From Acanthaster planci (lineage: Eukaryota; Echinodermata; Asteroidea; Valvatida; Acanthasteridae), in the NCBI RefSeq assembly GCF_001949145.1, contig NW_019091493.1:229801-293800 (forward strand): 64,000 nucleotides of DNA. Reading direction: 5' to 3'. The position numbers were made by a program, and so were the translations under genes. Under the pieces are notes generated by a model that was not told the origin of the DNA, did no database searches, and saw only the letters and a program-made list of their open reading frames with translations. How positions within the stretch are numbered: the first letter of the stretch is position 1; every line of letters begins with the position of its first letter. This document shows positions 21,586 through 35,300 of the stretch, piece by piece.

Positions 21586-24500
21586 CGACATTCTTTGTTT
21601 CACTACATCTCATCATAAAAATTCAACTCATCGTCGAGGTGCATAGGCCTACAGTGTTCTGTGTCATGCCTGGCAACGGCAAACGGGGTTTAAATTGTCT
21701 GATGCCAGTATCCTTTAATGCGTCTGTACTACAGTAGTTACAAGGACTACAGTAACAGACTGGTCCCGTAAAGATTGCTTGCCACGCTCTATTTGTTTAC
21801 GAGGCCAGTTCCAGAGGGAATATTTTATGCTACCAGAGGGTGCAACCCTGTAATTAAATTTCCATTGACACCCTCTACATGTACATGTACTTCAAAATCA
21901 TTTTAAAAATACAACTCTAACGGGTGTCCGGGCTGGACAGAAATATGATGTTCGACATGTACGCTTTCATTTTCTTTTCAATTTTTAGCGCGTTGACCAG
22001 TGAATTTTTGATAAATTTTCTCCCAAAGCAGTATACCCCTAAACTGAAGAAATTTCCCTGCCAGAAAACTAGCCATTTTGAAAATGTATCCCTCTGCAAA
22101 ATGACTAAATAGTGCCACTTTTGGACCCGGTTGTATCCAAAGGTGCTGAGAATCGGAAGCCCCAAGTCCAGGCCAGAGGTTCAATGTCACATTTCTTCAA
22201 TTCCCCAATTCTATGACTCTCAGGATTCTCTAAAACAGTATATTTTGAGGTGTTTAACTTTTATCAATGAGCTCGGCGGACACATTTCAGGCCTAATTAC
22301 AGGTCAGTACACCCCAGAAAAACCTGTCGCACGGCAGCGCGGACTAATTTTAAAACCCTCTGCCTCCATCAAACAGCTGACTGAACTTTCACGCAAGTGT
22401 TTTTGTATTCCCCTATTATCACTAGTGCCTTAATTCCGTTTTTTGTCAGCTTTTCTCACTGAAGAAATGTCGTTAAACATCTTTTTCAGTGAGCTTCATA
22501 TTCATTGGCTTGTTTAAGGAGGTTAAAATTTATGGATATGCTGGTACTCTGTTTGGAAATCAGGTGGTGGATCCCCAACGACATGCCTTTCATATTCTGA
22601 AAAATATGTGATCTTCATGTTGAAGTCAAGGCCTAAGAAATCATGTTTGTTACCGTTATTGACACTTATATCCCAATTGTCTTGTTAACTAAGTACTTAT
22701 TTCTGCATGTGCGTTTTGAAAAAGTTCTCAGCCCTAATGTATTTGGTATAATTTTTTCAAATAGGCAAACTCAAAATTAGTCCTGCAATCGCTGGCGACA
22801 GAATATACCAAAGCCCCAAAACTTTTATCGAATTTTGTGCACAATTTTTGTCAGTCCACCTGTTGACATGTTATACTAAAGCTTGCAATGTAATTACTGC
22901 ATTAATGGAGGAGACTTATTCAGCTTCCTCGCAGATCTGTGTGACAGACTCGCACTCGTACGGAGCTTGCACGTTTATGAACGGGTGACACTCAAGTCAT
23001 CTGACTACAGTAGCCCTGGAAGTCCCGTCAACGCACGCCACTTGCAGCTCTGTCGGGACGGTGCCCGTTAAACCAAAGGCGTTCATTTTTGTAGCTAAGA
23101 CACGTGCTCTCTCTGCACGTACGCAGCTCTCTTAGGCTGAATAGTTGCGCGCGCACTCACTGTGCGAACTGCACTGCAGGCCGGCTGAAAGTTACGCTAC
23201 TTCCGAGTTTATTTTCCTGTTTCTGTCCTTTGTGGTTGTCTTTGGGATTTCTCAACCCACCGTCCGAATTGATAAGGATGCAAAGGATTTGCAGGCGTGA
23301 AATTGGCTTCTTTCAAAAGGTAGAATTGTTGAAAATGTTGGTTGTTTAATTTGTTAGCTTTTCAGATGGGAGTCCACTTCTGCCGAAGTTACGGTCATGG
23401 AGTCCACCCGCAGGGCTAGTAGTATTTTGCTTTAGGCCCCTACTAAATCAGTCTTGGAAATATCAAACTGACAAAAATCATACGCCAAGGTAACAGTAGT
23501 CACGTAGTGGCGTAGGTAACCAGGGCTAAATATGTAACGGGGGGCACCCGGGGTGCACACCTTTCCAAGAGGGCGGCATGAGACACTGAGCTGCTCTTAA
23601 AACGCTCATTTCCGGGGCTCATTTCACAATTTCAGTGGAGATTATTCACAGATTTCGAATTCGGGGAAGGTGGCACATGTTCCCCCACTCTGAGTTCGAC
23701 ACTCAAGTAACAGGGATAGGAAACCAAATTCTAGAAGGCTTCCAGCCCTGTTCTCAACTTTGGACTTATTCTACGGTTCATTCTATAGCGGAAATGCAAA
23801 TGAGGCCCCAGAGTGAATGTTGGTAACAGTAGAGGAAATGAATTAAAGTTCAGTTTTAGAGGCAGGAGGTGAGACATATATTATTACAAACAAAACTCAT
23901 GGAACAGAGTTGGGACCGTCTTTTTCACTCGCATCGAGATATGTAATTTGTGATTTCGTCCATGAATGTTTTCGTAATCCATTCACGTCTAGCCCAGGTA
24001 CAGCATCAAAAGTCTTTGAGTTGAAAGAATGCACTTCATTCATCAGTTTAATTTTTTTAATTTATCCTTTTTTCAATCAATAAAGAAGTTGCCGATGATC
24101 CTTGTGATTCTTTAAAATTCTTTAGACTTTTATTGTGTTACAAAAATAAGCCCTACTTCCAGGTCATCTGAACATGATTGTTGCAACTTACATCATCATC
24201 ATAACAAGATCCTTTCCTTAGAATTTAATTTTTAGGTACCATGTTACTGCATTATGTTGATACTGGAGTTACAAAATTATCAATATTTTTAATCTATTAT
24301 ACATGTATCTACTATAATAACACAGTCCTTCCAAATATCAATTTTATGAGTAACTGGCCCTTTTTTCTTACAAAAACGATTTTAAGCGCAAATTCACTAA
24401 ACAGAAAATGCACACCTAAGTATGTTGAATGTTTAGTTGTATACCAAGTATACCATCATATAAGAATCACATTTTCTTCGGGATTTGTATTTGCTAAACA

Positions 24501-24596
24501 GCTGAATGGGAAAACAGGTGACTTTTTGAGAAAGTAACACTAATGTGAAAGTTTGGAATCAGTGTGAAATTTGAAGTATCAATTCAATAAGGCTAT

Positions 24597-26380
24597 TTTA
24601 TTGAAGTCAAAATTCCATTATTCAACTCACTATATCACCTAAAACACTGGGTTTCACACTGAAAACGACAGCATGACTGCACGATCGTGATGTACATTTA
24701 ATTTCTTGTCACACCTTGTTTGTAATACCCAACATGCACACCCTGATGAGACAAGCAACATATTACAGCGTACACATGTGTGGCATTTGGGCACACATTC
24801 ACAGATGAGGCTTAAGTGGGGGGGGATGCTTAAAAGTTTGCAAGGGTATGCAAAGTACATGTAGATGTACATGGGACCCAAGTTGAACTACGTATTTAAG
24901 TAAAGATGTATACAAAGTAAGAGCTCCATATACGCACAACACTAGGTTTTTCTTCTATCCCAAGTCAAATTTAGCAGGGAAAATACTGAAGAATTTACTT
25001 GGAAAACAACTTTTCAGATCTGAAAATTATTCAGATAAGTTTAAGGAACTCTTTCCAATGCAAGTGCTCACTTTACGAAGCATACGTGTCTGTATTCAAT
25101 ACAAGTTGGCTGAAATATCAAACAGAGAACTGAGTTGGAATGTATATTTTTAGACTGAATTAAAAAAAAGGTACAATGTGGAAAAGCGAGTGATTAGAGA
25201 TAAATAAAAATATATACATGAGATACACCACACAATAACTGCAAAAAATTGATTCGGTCCCTTTTGTCCAAATGAGATTTCAAAGAATGAAATAGTTAAA
25301 TATCTCTACTCTAGCTGGTGACTTGCTCTCTTCCTTTAAAAAAGTTTGTTGGGAGTGAAATTTTAATTGATTACCTAATAACATGAGACTAATACTGTTT
25401 CTCTACTGACAATTTTCTCATTAAAGAAAACATGGAGGGTGTGGGTACTTTGTGACATGCAAAACTGCAGACCATGGCAACACTGATAAAATATAGAGCA
25501 TAATAATAACAACACATTTAACGACAAAAATTAAAACATCTAAGAGTTATTTTTCACGGCATATTGCCAAAAGCACGTGTCCTACACAAGGACACAGTAC
25601 CAATGCACATGCACATGCTGAATAGTCAACACAAGACAACCACTTATTTGAACTACTGACGATAAAAATTTTTCCTCTTAAGGACAAACTCTGTATACTG
25701 TATTCAGTTGGGCAGATTTCATTTCTGTTTCAACTGAGCATTTAATCTTTATCTTTTTTGTGCAATGTTATGTCCACATACTGAAATCCTAATATAAAAT
25801 TGCTGCAGATATGAATTGCCATTTGATATAAAATAATACGTCTTGTAGCTGACAATACTACTGTGATACAAATCCCTGTCTGATAAAACAGATTAGAAAT
25901 ATATAACACTTGGAAAAGTAACATTGTGCATACTGGTGGCATAAGCAAACAGCACGAGTTGACTTTTTTGAAATGAGGAGTTGATCACTTATGGATGTCA
26001 GTACATGTAACATGGACTGCAGTGCATCTGTGTTACCTTAAAGCCAGTTCTAGTTTCCTCGTTGACCAAGACTTTTAAAAGTATTGATTCTGTTAAATAA
26101 GAAGCTGGCAGCCATGTTTGGTGAGATGTTTGGAGCACCTAGGTCTGTGGCCTGCACAGATACCTTGATAAGTAAGTAAGTATGTACTAATATGTATATA
26201 AACTCAGTTTGGGATTAATTGCAGACGCCGATTGAAGGATGTCTTGAGCAAGACCAAGGCACAAAAGTCCATTGGCCAGTTTCAGAGTTTGTTGATCTCA
26301 CCGCTGATGCCCTAATGGGCTACCAGCTGCTGTTGGCCCCATGGTAAACCCGTCTTTTGCACTGTAGGTGGTGTCCCCCA
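24597..26380 (-). other. Probable 3' UTR of the phospholipid phosphatase gene
   Basis: This lies directly downstream of the stop codon at 26381 on the minus strand. It is AT-rich with no coding signal. Minus-strand polyadenylation signals are possible at 24597-24602 (AATAAA) and 25741-25746 (ATTAAA). The extent is inferred. Confidence 0.35.
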
Positions 26381-29300
26381 CTATATGTTGATAGGTCTCT
26401 TTACACTTGTTACAGCAGAGCCTGTTGACTGGTAGTTGGGCATGGTAATGATGGTGGACAGGTCGGTGTCGCTAGGTGAGGTGTTGAACTCTTTTGTAGA
26501 TGGGATGTCTTCAATGGTCGAAGGTGTGTCAAAGAAATACAGGTCACTCACAAAGAGGGCCTGCGGGCAAAGAAAATCAGAATCAGAAAGGTCATAGTAA
26601 AGTGTTAAAAGGCAAGTGGCGCAAACACGATTGAACCCCAAACCTTCAAGATCCTTCACAATGAGCTTGCTCTGCATTTCAAAATGAAGTGCAAGGCACA
26701 TCAAGAACATCAGTGAGTGCCTAGATCGACCTAATCAGCACAGCTGTACGCCAACTCAAACATGCACTAAGCATGTTCGAAATGGCACAACCGTTAACAT
26801 CACATGCTTTGTTCTGAATGACCGTGCCTGTTTGACATACTGAAATGGCTCATTGATCACTGGTTGGTGTTAAGGAACTGTGATGTCTTGCTGAAAGGGA
26901 TTGAGGAAGGGCACTCTTGTGACACTGGTTACTTGTTGATAATAACAATATGTGCTTTGCATGCTTCAGATTAAAAATACACAGAGTATCTACATTACAT
27001 TCTTTAGGACAACCAGTGAACTACACACACCCTGTGGTCAATTTCTATTTTAATTTAACCCTCCTTTAGTTATACAGCACAAATATGCACAAGTGCCCAA
27101 GGTTACTCTCTTGCATGTTGGTGCAGTGCACAATACAACACAGCTGTGCTTCTTTGAGGTGTTTACCAAGAGACCCAAAGAGTGACTTCAGCATAGGAGG
27201 GTTAAGTGCGTCTGTACATAAGGAGTATTTTACTGCAGCATTCTCTTCTCTACCTGATTGGTCAGGCTCTTGCTCATAAGTTCATAAAGCCCATAAGTTC
27301 TCAACATGTAGAGAAATGACAGATTCTAGAAATTTTTACATCTGATCATAATTACTACTGATACCAAATCTTGGAGAAATGTAAATGATTCAAAAGCCAT
27401 GAGTGTAGAATTCTCAGGAGACAACAGAGCAGCTAGATACTCTGACATCTCCCAACACCAATGAATACTGGACTAAATGTGAGCTAAGCAGTACAAACCA
27501 TCAAGACAGCAATGACAGTCCCCAAGAAGAACCCAAAGAGCACGTCACTCCAAAAGTGCTTGTAGTCAGAGACACGGGAGGCAGCAATCATGACAGCGCC
27601 TGCGATACCCAGGACCTGTATAAATGGCCTGAGGAGGTAGGGTCCCTTCCATACCATGCGTAGCTGCAAGTAGATCTGGGGGGGGGGACATGTACCGGTA
27701 TGTTGAGATGGGTAGGACAGTGAAGTAGCTAAGATGAGTTGAAATGTAAATTTGTAATTCAACAAAGGATGAAATACGAATACACTGATCTAGGGGTGAG
27801 TCTATTTGAATAATCCACTATTCGAATATTAGACCTTCAATTTGGTCAAATATCTGAATATTTGGTTGTACTGACCGGCACATTGTTGATGAACAAACCA
27901 TTTACATGTCATGTTTCCAAATCAGTTGAAATAACACACAATTGTCCATTATGATCAATAAAACAGCTCCTCACATCTTCGAGAATTTCTAGCCATGATT
28001 TAAAAATGAACAAGATTTCTTTACCCTGTTGAAAATTTCTATTCCTTTTAAGTTGTTTAAGCAATAATTTCCTTTTTAATTGTAAGTTTTCTGACGCTTT
28101 CCATTTGAATCTGCTTAAAACAAGCCTCTATAGTAAAATTTTTCTTATTTAAAACAAAAAAAATTTCCCTTCCTTTTTATGAACTTTGCATTCAAATATT
28201 CAAATTCGAAAAATAATATTTGAATCTTCGACAATTGATCGAATATTCGGTTATTTGGCACAGCCCTACACTGACCCACTACATGTACATGTATATAAGC
28301 ATTTTTCACTGGTAGAAAGTTCAGCCAACCTGGTTCTGTTACTGTTATAGAATTGAGCTTATTAAATTACATGTACCACACGTATCTGCAATCGACAAGT
28401 TTCTGTTTTTGTAATTACGCTGTAGGTGCTTGGGGGATTTATTATTTCTTGTTGGATTCCACTGAAGCTTTTGGGTTCAGACGCCACAGTCGTGTGTTGT
28501 CATCAATCCAGAAGTCAATATCACCAGGCCACCTTGTGTTTGATTTTAAGAAACCCAAAACTTTACTCAAGGCTATGCAACATTTTCAGCAACAAGGGTT
28601 TCATTTTTGTTTGTAAATTTTGTTACTGGACTTTCTGTTACAGTGAGAAATGATTATTCGTACTAAATCCTTTTATTTCTTCCCCGTTGTAACATTTTCA
28701 TACCATCCTTTTCTTTGGTACCTTTTTTTAAAGGTTTTGCATTTGCTGTACATGCACCTGTTTTGTGTTTTCCATATGTCTATTCCTTTCTTTATTGTTG
28801 CAAAGCGTACAACTTGAGTTTTAAACTCGAAGGAGCCAGGTTATTTCAGACCATCTCACAGCCTCACAACTTCGCTGTCCATGCCCAATTTTTAAAAAAT
28901 TTGGCATGCACCGTAGAGAAGCTCATTACAAGTACAAATATGAAGTTTCAACTCATTCCGACACACGGTTTTGTTGTTAGTCATTTGCAGATGAAGGTCA
29001 CACGGGTGCATTGAGCACGTCAGCAAAAAGGAATTAATTTTTGGGCAACCTGTCTCTGAAAAACAGATGCTGTGCGATGTAAGCCAAATTGGAGTCAAAA
29101 TAACAGCAAGAAGTTATTGAGAAAAGACTGGAGGCCTTAGTGTGTGACCTAAATGCACCGATAGCAATGTCAGAAATGCAGCAGAATCCACCCCTTTGTC
29201 CTTTTAGGGTTTTAAAGGGTCCTTTATTGAAATTTCCATATTTTTTCAGTTTGGGTTTTGCTTGTTTTGGCATTTTCTTTAATCTTCCTTTCATGTATTT

Positions 29301-32300
29301 TTATGTTTTAAATTACATGTTATAATTACATTTGTCTTATGTTTTTCTTTTAATTGCTCTTTGCTAATTTCCATCTTGTTACAAATTATAATTGTCAATT
29401 ACCACATCTCTTTTTTGTTTCTTTGACCTATTTCAAGTCTCCTGTACCCGTCATTTTCTTTATCGTTTGACACAAAGTTTTTTCAGTTACCTGATTACTC
29501 ATACATATCTATTTTCTAAAAATTTTCTCTCACATTTCTCAATAGACCCCTTTCACCCAAGTGACTGTATTGCACTAAATGTAAACAATACCTTCACGTA
29601 TGGTGATTGCATATATTCCTAAGGGCAGCTGCATGCTTGACTAGTTTGTCTTGAATAGGCAGATTACCATCACAACACTATGCACTTATTACCATAACAA
29701 CACATCATAGGTCCAGCACAATCGTGACATCACAGGTACAAAGGTCTACTGTAAGATGAGCTTCATATTCTGCATCCTATGAAGAGCTTCCTTCCTTCCT
29801 TGTCACCTGTCTTCATTTCTCTGTTTTCTTGTAAAGCCACTATTCAGTTTGATTTTTCTGTTATGTTTTGCTTGCTTTGCTCGGGGTCAGCATGAAGGAA
29901 TAGCCTGCCCAGCATTTTATAGTCTGTTTCTCACTGTAATATGCAATAACACATCAGCATGCCATATCTGAAGCCCATTAGTTAAAGCCATTTATCTACA
30001 GAGGAATAAAACATCGTGCACACCCCCCCCCCCGTTTCCTAGAAACATGACCCGGCAGACTCTGTGACATTTACAATCAGGTGTGATATTTGTGTCATCA
30101 TACAATATTCATAAATGACGATGTACATTTACTGCAAAGAATGGCAGAGTTTATTCATTATGCCTATGTAGATTTTTCATGCACTGCAACTTTTATTTCC
30201 TAAACTGTACACTAGATTTGAAATTTTGAATTTTTGTTGATTCGTTTTTTTCTGTTTTGGGACTAGTTCTTTATAAACTGAATCAATATAATGATGATTT
30301 GAATATACAGATTGTGTGCAATGTGGTGTGCATATACATGCACATGCTGTTTGACGAAGAATTCATGTGAATTTCCTCATAGTTTTGGCGGACTTGCAGA
30401 AGCTTTGGGGAATAAAGTTCAGGTAGTCAAAAGTCAACTATAAAATGTAGCCAGCTGCCACTGCTAGTCTTTTTGACCGATACTGTCAACAGAATACATG
30501 CGAAACACAATTACCACAAGGACATGTATACTTCTGGAGTGGTTTCAGTTTTGCCTATGATGTACAAACTCACGCACGACACACAGTCAAGCACAGCCCA
30601 TGCAATGAATGCCTTAGAAACATGCAAACAAGTTGTAGTCATAGGACATTTTCGACAGATTTCGAAATCAGTTATTAGACTTTTAAAGAATTGGGTACAT
30701 GTACACGCACACGCAACCAGGTGTTGAAAGAATCACGAAAAGTAGGAGTAAACATTTAACTGCGAGGTGAAACATGCTGTTTCAATGGTGATCACAAAGA
30801 TCTGGCTCACTAAGACTTTTCCATAAATATGCCCTGCGAAGACCGTTCCAAACTTATTTTTGCAATTGTTGACATGATTTATAAATCTGTTTAGAATTAT
30901 CAGAAAGTGCAAACTGTTTTCTGATCAAAGTCGCAGCATGGTGAGTCTCATATTTCACCTCAATCATGTGGCTCAAATCTCACTGTCATGTACATGCACA
31001 CTCAGCATTTGTGTGGTGCAAAACCAGTCCCAACTTCTGCATTCATGATTCATACATGTACATAAATGACAGATGTACACGTACATTATATATTATTTCC
31101 ATTCTTTTGTCTGCCATCAACTCTCGTGCGTACTAGTAACAGAGGACCTGAATTTTACATTTACCCAGAACCTTTTTTGCAAGTTATATTTCCTGGTTTT
31201 TTTGTTTACCATCTACCTGTTCTGTACTTTGCCGAACAATGGCATGAATTTTCCACTCAAAACAATTTGTGTGAGATATCCCTTTCTCACTTATCCTTGC
31301 AGGTGCAGACTCTGTAAAGTTTAGGGGTCCCCTGATCAAATTCTGAACCCAAACTGTAGGAGAGATGTCACTGAGCATTACAAGAAATCCTGTAGCTACT
31401 CTGACACTTCAACACTCTTCCTATTTTGACTTTGGGGATGCAGCAACATAATAAAGTCTATACAAGATGAAATTGCTGTCTCTGCAGTAAAGGTTACACA
31501 GTCCATCATTTACAGTTTCCTAAAAAGTAAGGGACGACACTAATGTTTGCAAGCATACTGTGAAATTATTTTTGGGGGCAAGCTGTCACTTTGAACAAAA
31601 AATTTAAATAAAAAAACAAAACAAAACAAAAACAAACAGCCTTTTCCAAAGATGGTTCTCAAGATGCATTTTTGGGATTGTTAGAAGCGTGCAAACATTG
31701 ACACAACATGAGTGCAAAGTTAATATAACTTGTTGGTTCAGTGTGTGCCATCACTGAACTTAACTTTAGAACATAACCACGGTGCTGAATTCAGGGACCC
31801 TTCAAAACGTGACTCAGTACTCTTTGATCTGAAACAAAAATCCTAAACTACTGTTTTTCTCAGAATGTACAATGTTCACTGGCCTGAAACTCGTTAGGTT
31901 TGCTCGTAGGCAACCTTTAGATTTCGTGCAACTTTCTTGCCTCAAAGGAACATGATGCGCAAATGAGGGACTGTACCTTTAACATACATGTACTTTGTAG
32001 ACATGTTCATGAATGCCAAATTCAGAATGGCTGGCAATGGCCTTGAGAATTGTATTGCAAAAGAAACGGCTGGTAAAGAAAATAAATTGAGGAAATTCTT
32101 TCAAAAGAATTCATTTTATCAACAGTGAATAGTAAAATACTGTACAGAACAGAAGCATACAGATGCAAGTAAGCTTGTCACGTACATGTACTTAAAGGTT
32201 AAACAGAAATAGAAAACATTTAATTTACATGAAGTATTAAAAAAAAACAATAAATACATAACCATTTCAAAACCATAAATTCAATTTTTACCTCATTAAT

Positions 32301-35300
32301 CGTGACCCCAGAATGAATAAAAAGATCCTGCATTTCCCGGCCAACAAAAAATCCCTTTTGGCCAATACTGTCTCGGTTCAAGGTAGAAAGATTAAAAGAC
32401 ATAGTCCTACAGTGTTTGCCTGCTTGCCAAGGTACATTGAACACAACGTGGTCTATTGCAAGAGTGTGAAACTGCATGTACTGTGTGCAATCCTGCAATG
32501 TACTTGTTCAAGTCTGTACATTTAGGCCTTCTGCCGATGACGTCATCAAATCAACCTGGAGCGCGAACGGCCAAAAAGGATTTTTTGTGGGTGGGGAAAT
32601 GCAGGATCTTTTTATTCATTTTGGGGTCACGATTAATGGGGTAAACGTTGAATTTATAATGTTTTTGAAATGGTTACGTATTTGTTATTTTGAAATACTT
32701 TATGTGACCTAAATGCTTCCTATTTCTGTTAACCTTAAAGACGTGGGCCAGCAATCTGGCACGGTGGAAAATTTTCTCACTTGGTTATCTGAATCACTCC
32801 ACTTTGTCTTACCCAGGCACCCCCGTCCCTTGTTGCCATACCTGGTGATCTTAAAGCATTCCAAAGAAGAAATTTTGCACAAATTATGCAAAACAATAAC
32901 TCTCAGCCAATGAAATGTTTCTGCAACATGTGGCATGCGTCATACACATGGGGAGCTGATATGCTGGGCTACACCAAAACTATGCTTGGACTGTAGTCAC
33001 ACTTTTGTCGCAGCCAGCGAGACAGAGGGATTATCCAGTTTTCAATTCTCCGCATGGCCACTCCCAAAGTGTAGGTGCATGCATTTTTTCATCGTCTCTG
33101 TATGTGTTTTGCCATTTGGTTGGTATTTCCCTGTTACTCACTGCAAAGTAGACGAAACCGCAGGCAGCACCCGATGCATGGCCTGATGGGAAAGATAACC
33201 TGGAAAATGAAAGGAATAAAAAGGGTCTTACTGCACGTCAGCTACGAAGAAACTTGTGATTGGGGTTTCCCTCAGGAAATACACAGGAACTAATTAAAGT
33301 CAGAATAAGAAACGCCCAATTGTAGCCATATTGTAGAGTAAGTCCCAGGGAACACTGCATTTTGTATGTTACACAAAGTACGTACTGTAAAAAAATCAAC
33401 ACAAACACAAGGTACATGTAATTAGAATGGCACAATGTCCACATACATGTACATAGACCTTTTTTCATAGTTTTTTTCTCAGTTTGAAATTCCATGCAAA
33501 ATACAAACTTAAAATCCAAGGAGAATTCCTGTCCCTATTAGTGTCAGGTTTTGACAATTTTACAGGACCTTGATTAATCCAAAAGGAGGAGACCCGTGCT
33601 TTAAGACTTCTTTGAGTGTGCTGTAAACGTAATTGTGTCCGTCAAAAGATGGTTCCCCAACCCTGAGTGTGTTTGTGTTCACATGTAGTTGTGGGGACAT
33701 ACACGCCACATGACACCAAATCTGTGGAGACCAAAAATGTAATGGGAACAAATAGATATCCCCACAACTTGGTCCAGCTTTCCAAACAAAAGAAATTTTC
33801 CCCTTAATGCAATGCGGGCCTACATACAAATAAAAACCAATAAAAATTCAGTTACTCTGAAGGAACTGATCGTATGGAGGTACATCCTCTACAAATGTGT
33901 CGGTATGTCACAAACAACTCAACTTCACAGACTGAACCAAATGTCACATATGGTAAAGTGTGCGGTGTCTATCAGAACAGCCGAATACTGCACATGCATG
34001 TAGCCTACACTTCCTATCTACTCAGCAAATCACCTACCTGGCATCCAGGAGATAGTATGGGTCAGCTCGGGGATTGCACTGGATGTCCTGCATGTAGGTC
34101 TGGTATCCGTCCGCATCAAGGCAAGGCAGAGCTGTCAGGTTGGGTTGGCACACAGTCAGGAAATGAGGCCGTAACCGGCCTATGACGTACTTGAGGCAGT
34201 TGGTGAGTGACAGCGTAACCGTGGCGGCAAAGAGGAAGGGGATATAGGTGGAGAAGATGGATACGACGTAACTGTGGACCTTTAGGCTGAGGATCTTAAT
34301 GCCGTGGTACATGGGAACATTGCGGGCCAGCTCCCCGAGGGCTTTGTACCGTCTGAAGAGAAGCCACTCCACTATCAACATCTGAACAACCAAACAAAAA
34401 TATCGAAGAAATGTCAAAATAAAATCAGTAGCGTACATGTGAAATGCATGTCAATTTTACACAAATGTGCAGTGACACAAGACATACTGTAGGAGAAAAC
34501 GAAGGAGACATTTCTTTCTCACGTTCATGGGACTGTACCAACATAACGTAGTCCTTGCCTCAGACATGGACTATGAACGTGATATTCTCAAGACTCACGT
34601 GCAGCTTTACATTTGGGGTAACAACTCAACTAAATTTGAGTTATTTGGGCAATCATACTACACATGTGGTGATGTACAGATTTACCACAACATGTAGATC
34701 GACGACTCCACATCCATCATTTGGGAATGCTTACCAAATTTCAGAGAGTTGGAACAATCGGCAAAAGTAGTTGCTGTTGACCCATGAAACAAAAAGAGAA
34801 TAACTCTGCAACCTTATCTGAATGCCAACGCTGAGTTAATGGACAGGCCCAGAGAAACAGCCACAAGCGGCAGCCCAAACTCTTTTATTTTGACCCCCCC
34901 CCAAAAATGGATCCATGCTTACACCAATTAATGGAACTCCAAGACACAGAAGAACAGCAAGTGAATTACTGATGGTGCTCTGCTTGAAGGGATAGCGTAG
35001 GCTTTCATCATTGCAGAAGAGGCCCCGTTGAAAGGGTGCTGAGGGAGACTTGACTGCAAATTCGAGAAGGATTCCCGGCAAGGAACCTAAAAACAAAAAG
35101 AAAGACAGAAATCAGATAAGAATTTCTCAGAATGAAATGATACTAATAAATCATAAGCACTCCTGGTTTGATGCCTTTATTTTCATCTTATTTATTCGTT
35201 CATCATGAACAACTATTAATTTCATCTTTTAAATTTATTGGTGACAGCTGAGCACTGTGAGTGCCACCTATCTTAATTTATTACTGATGGCCAAGATGGT

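Larger units (their letters stand above)
20741..24596. other. Gene-poor stretch
   Basis: Apart from an exon-like ORF at 21005-21121 and a short GTGCCGAG repeat at 21458-21585, both listed separately, no frame over this 3.8 kb looks coding. The base composition is uneven, with TACATGTA palindromes. The 62- to 100-codon frames here have no recognisable motif and are treated as chance. Confidence 0.4.
27676..33141 (-). other. Phosphatase intron 4 (5.5 kb)
   Basis: It holds a hAT-like element (27791-28268) and a large inverted repeat (32212-32713), listed separately. The rest is AT-rich with short frames that carry no recognisable motif, including a C-rich tract near 30020. I see no nested gene. 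Confidence 0.5.
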
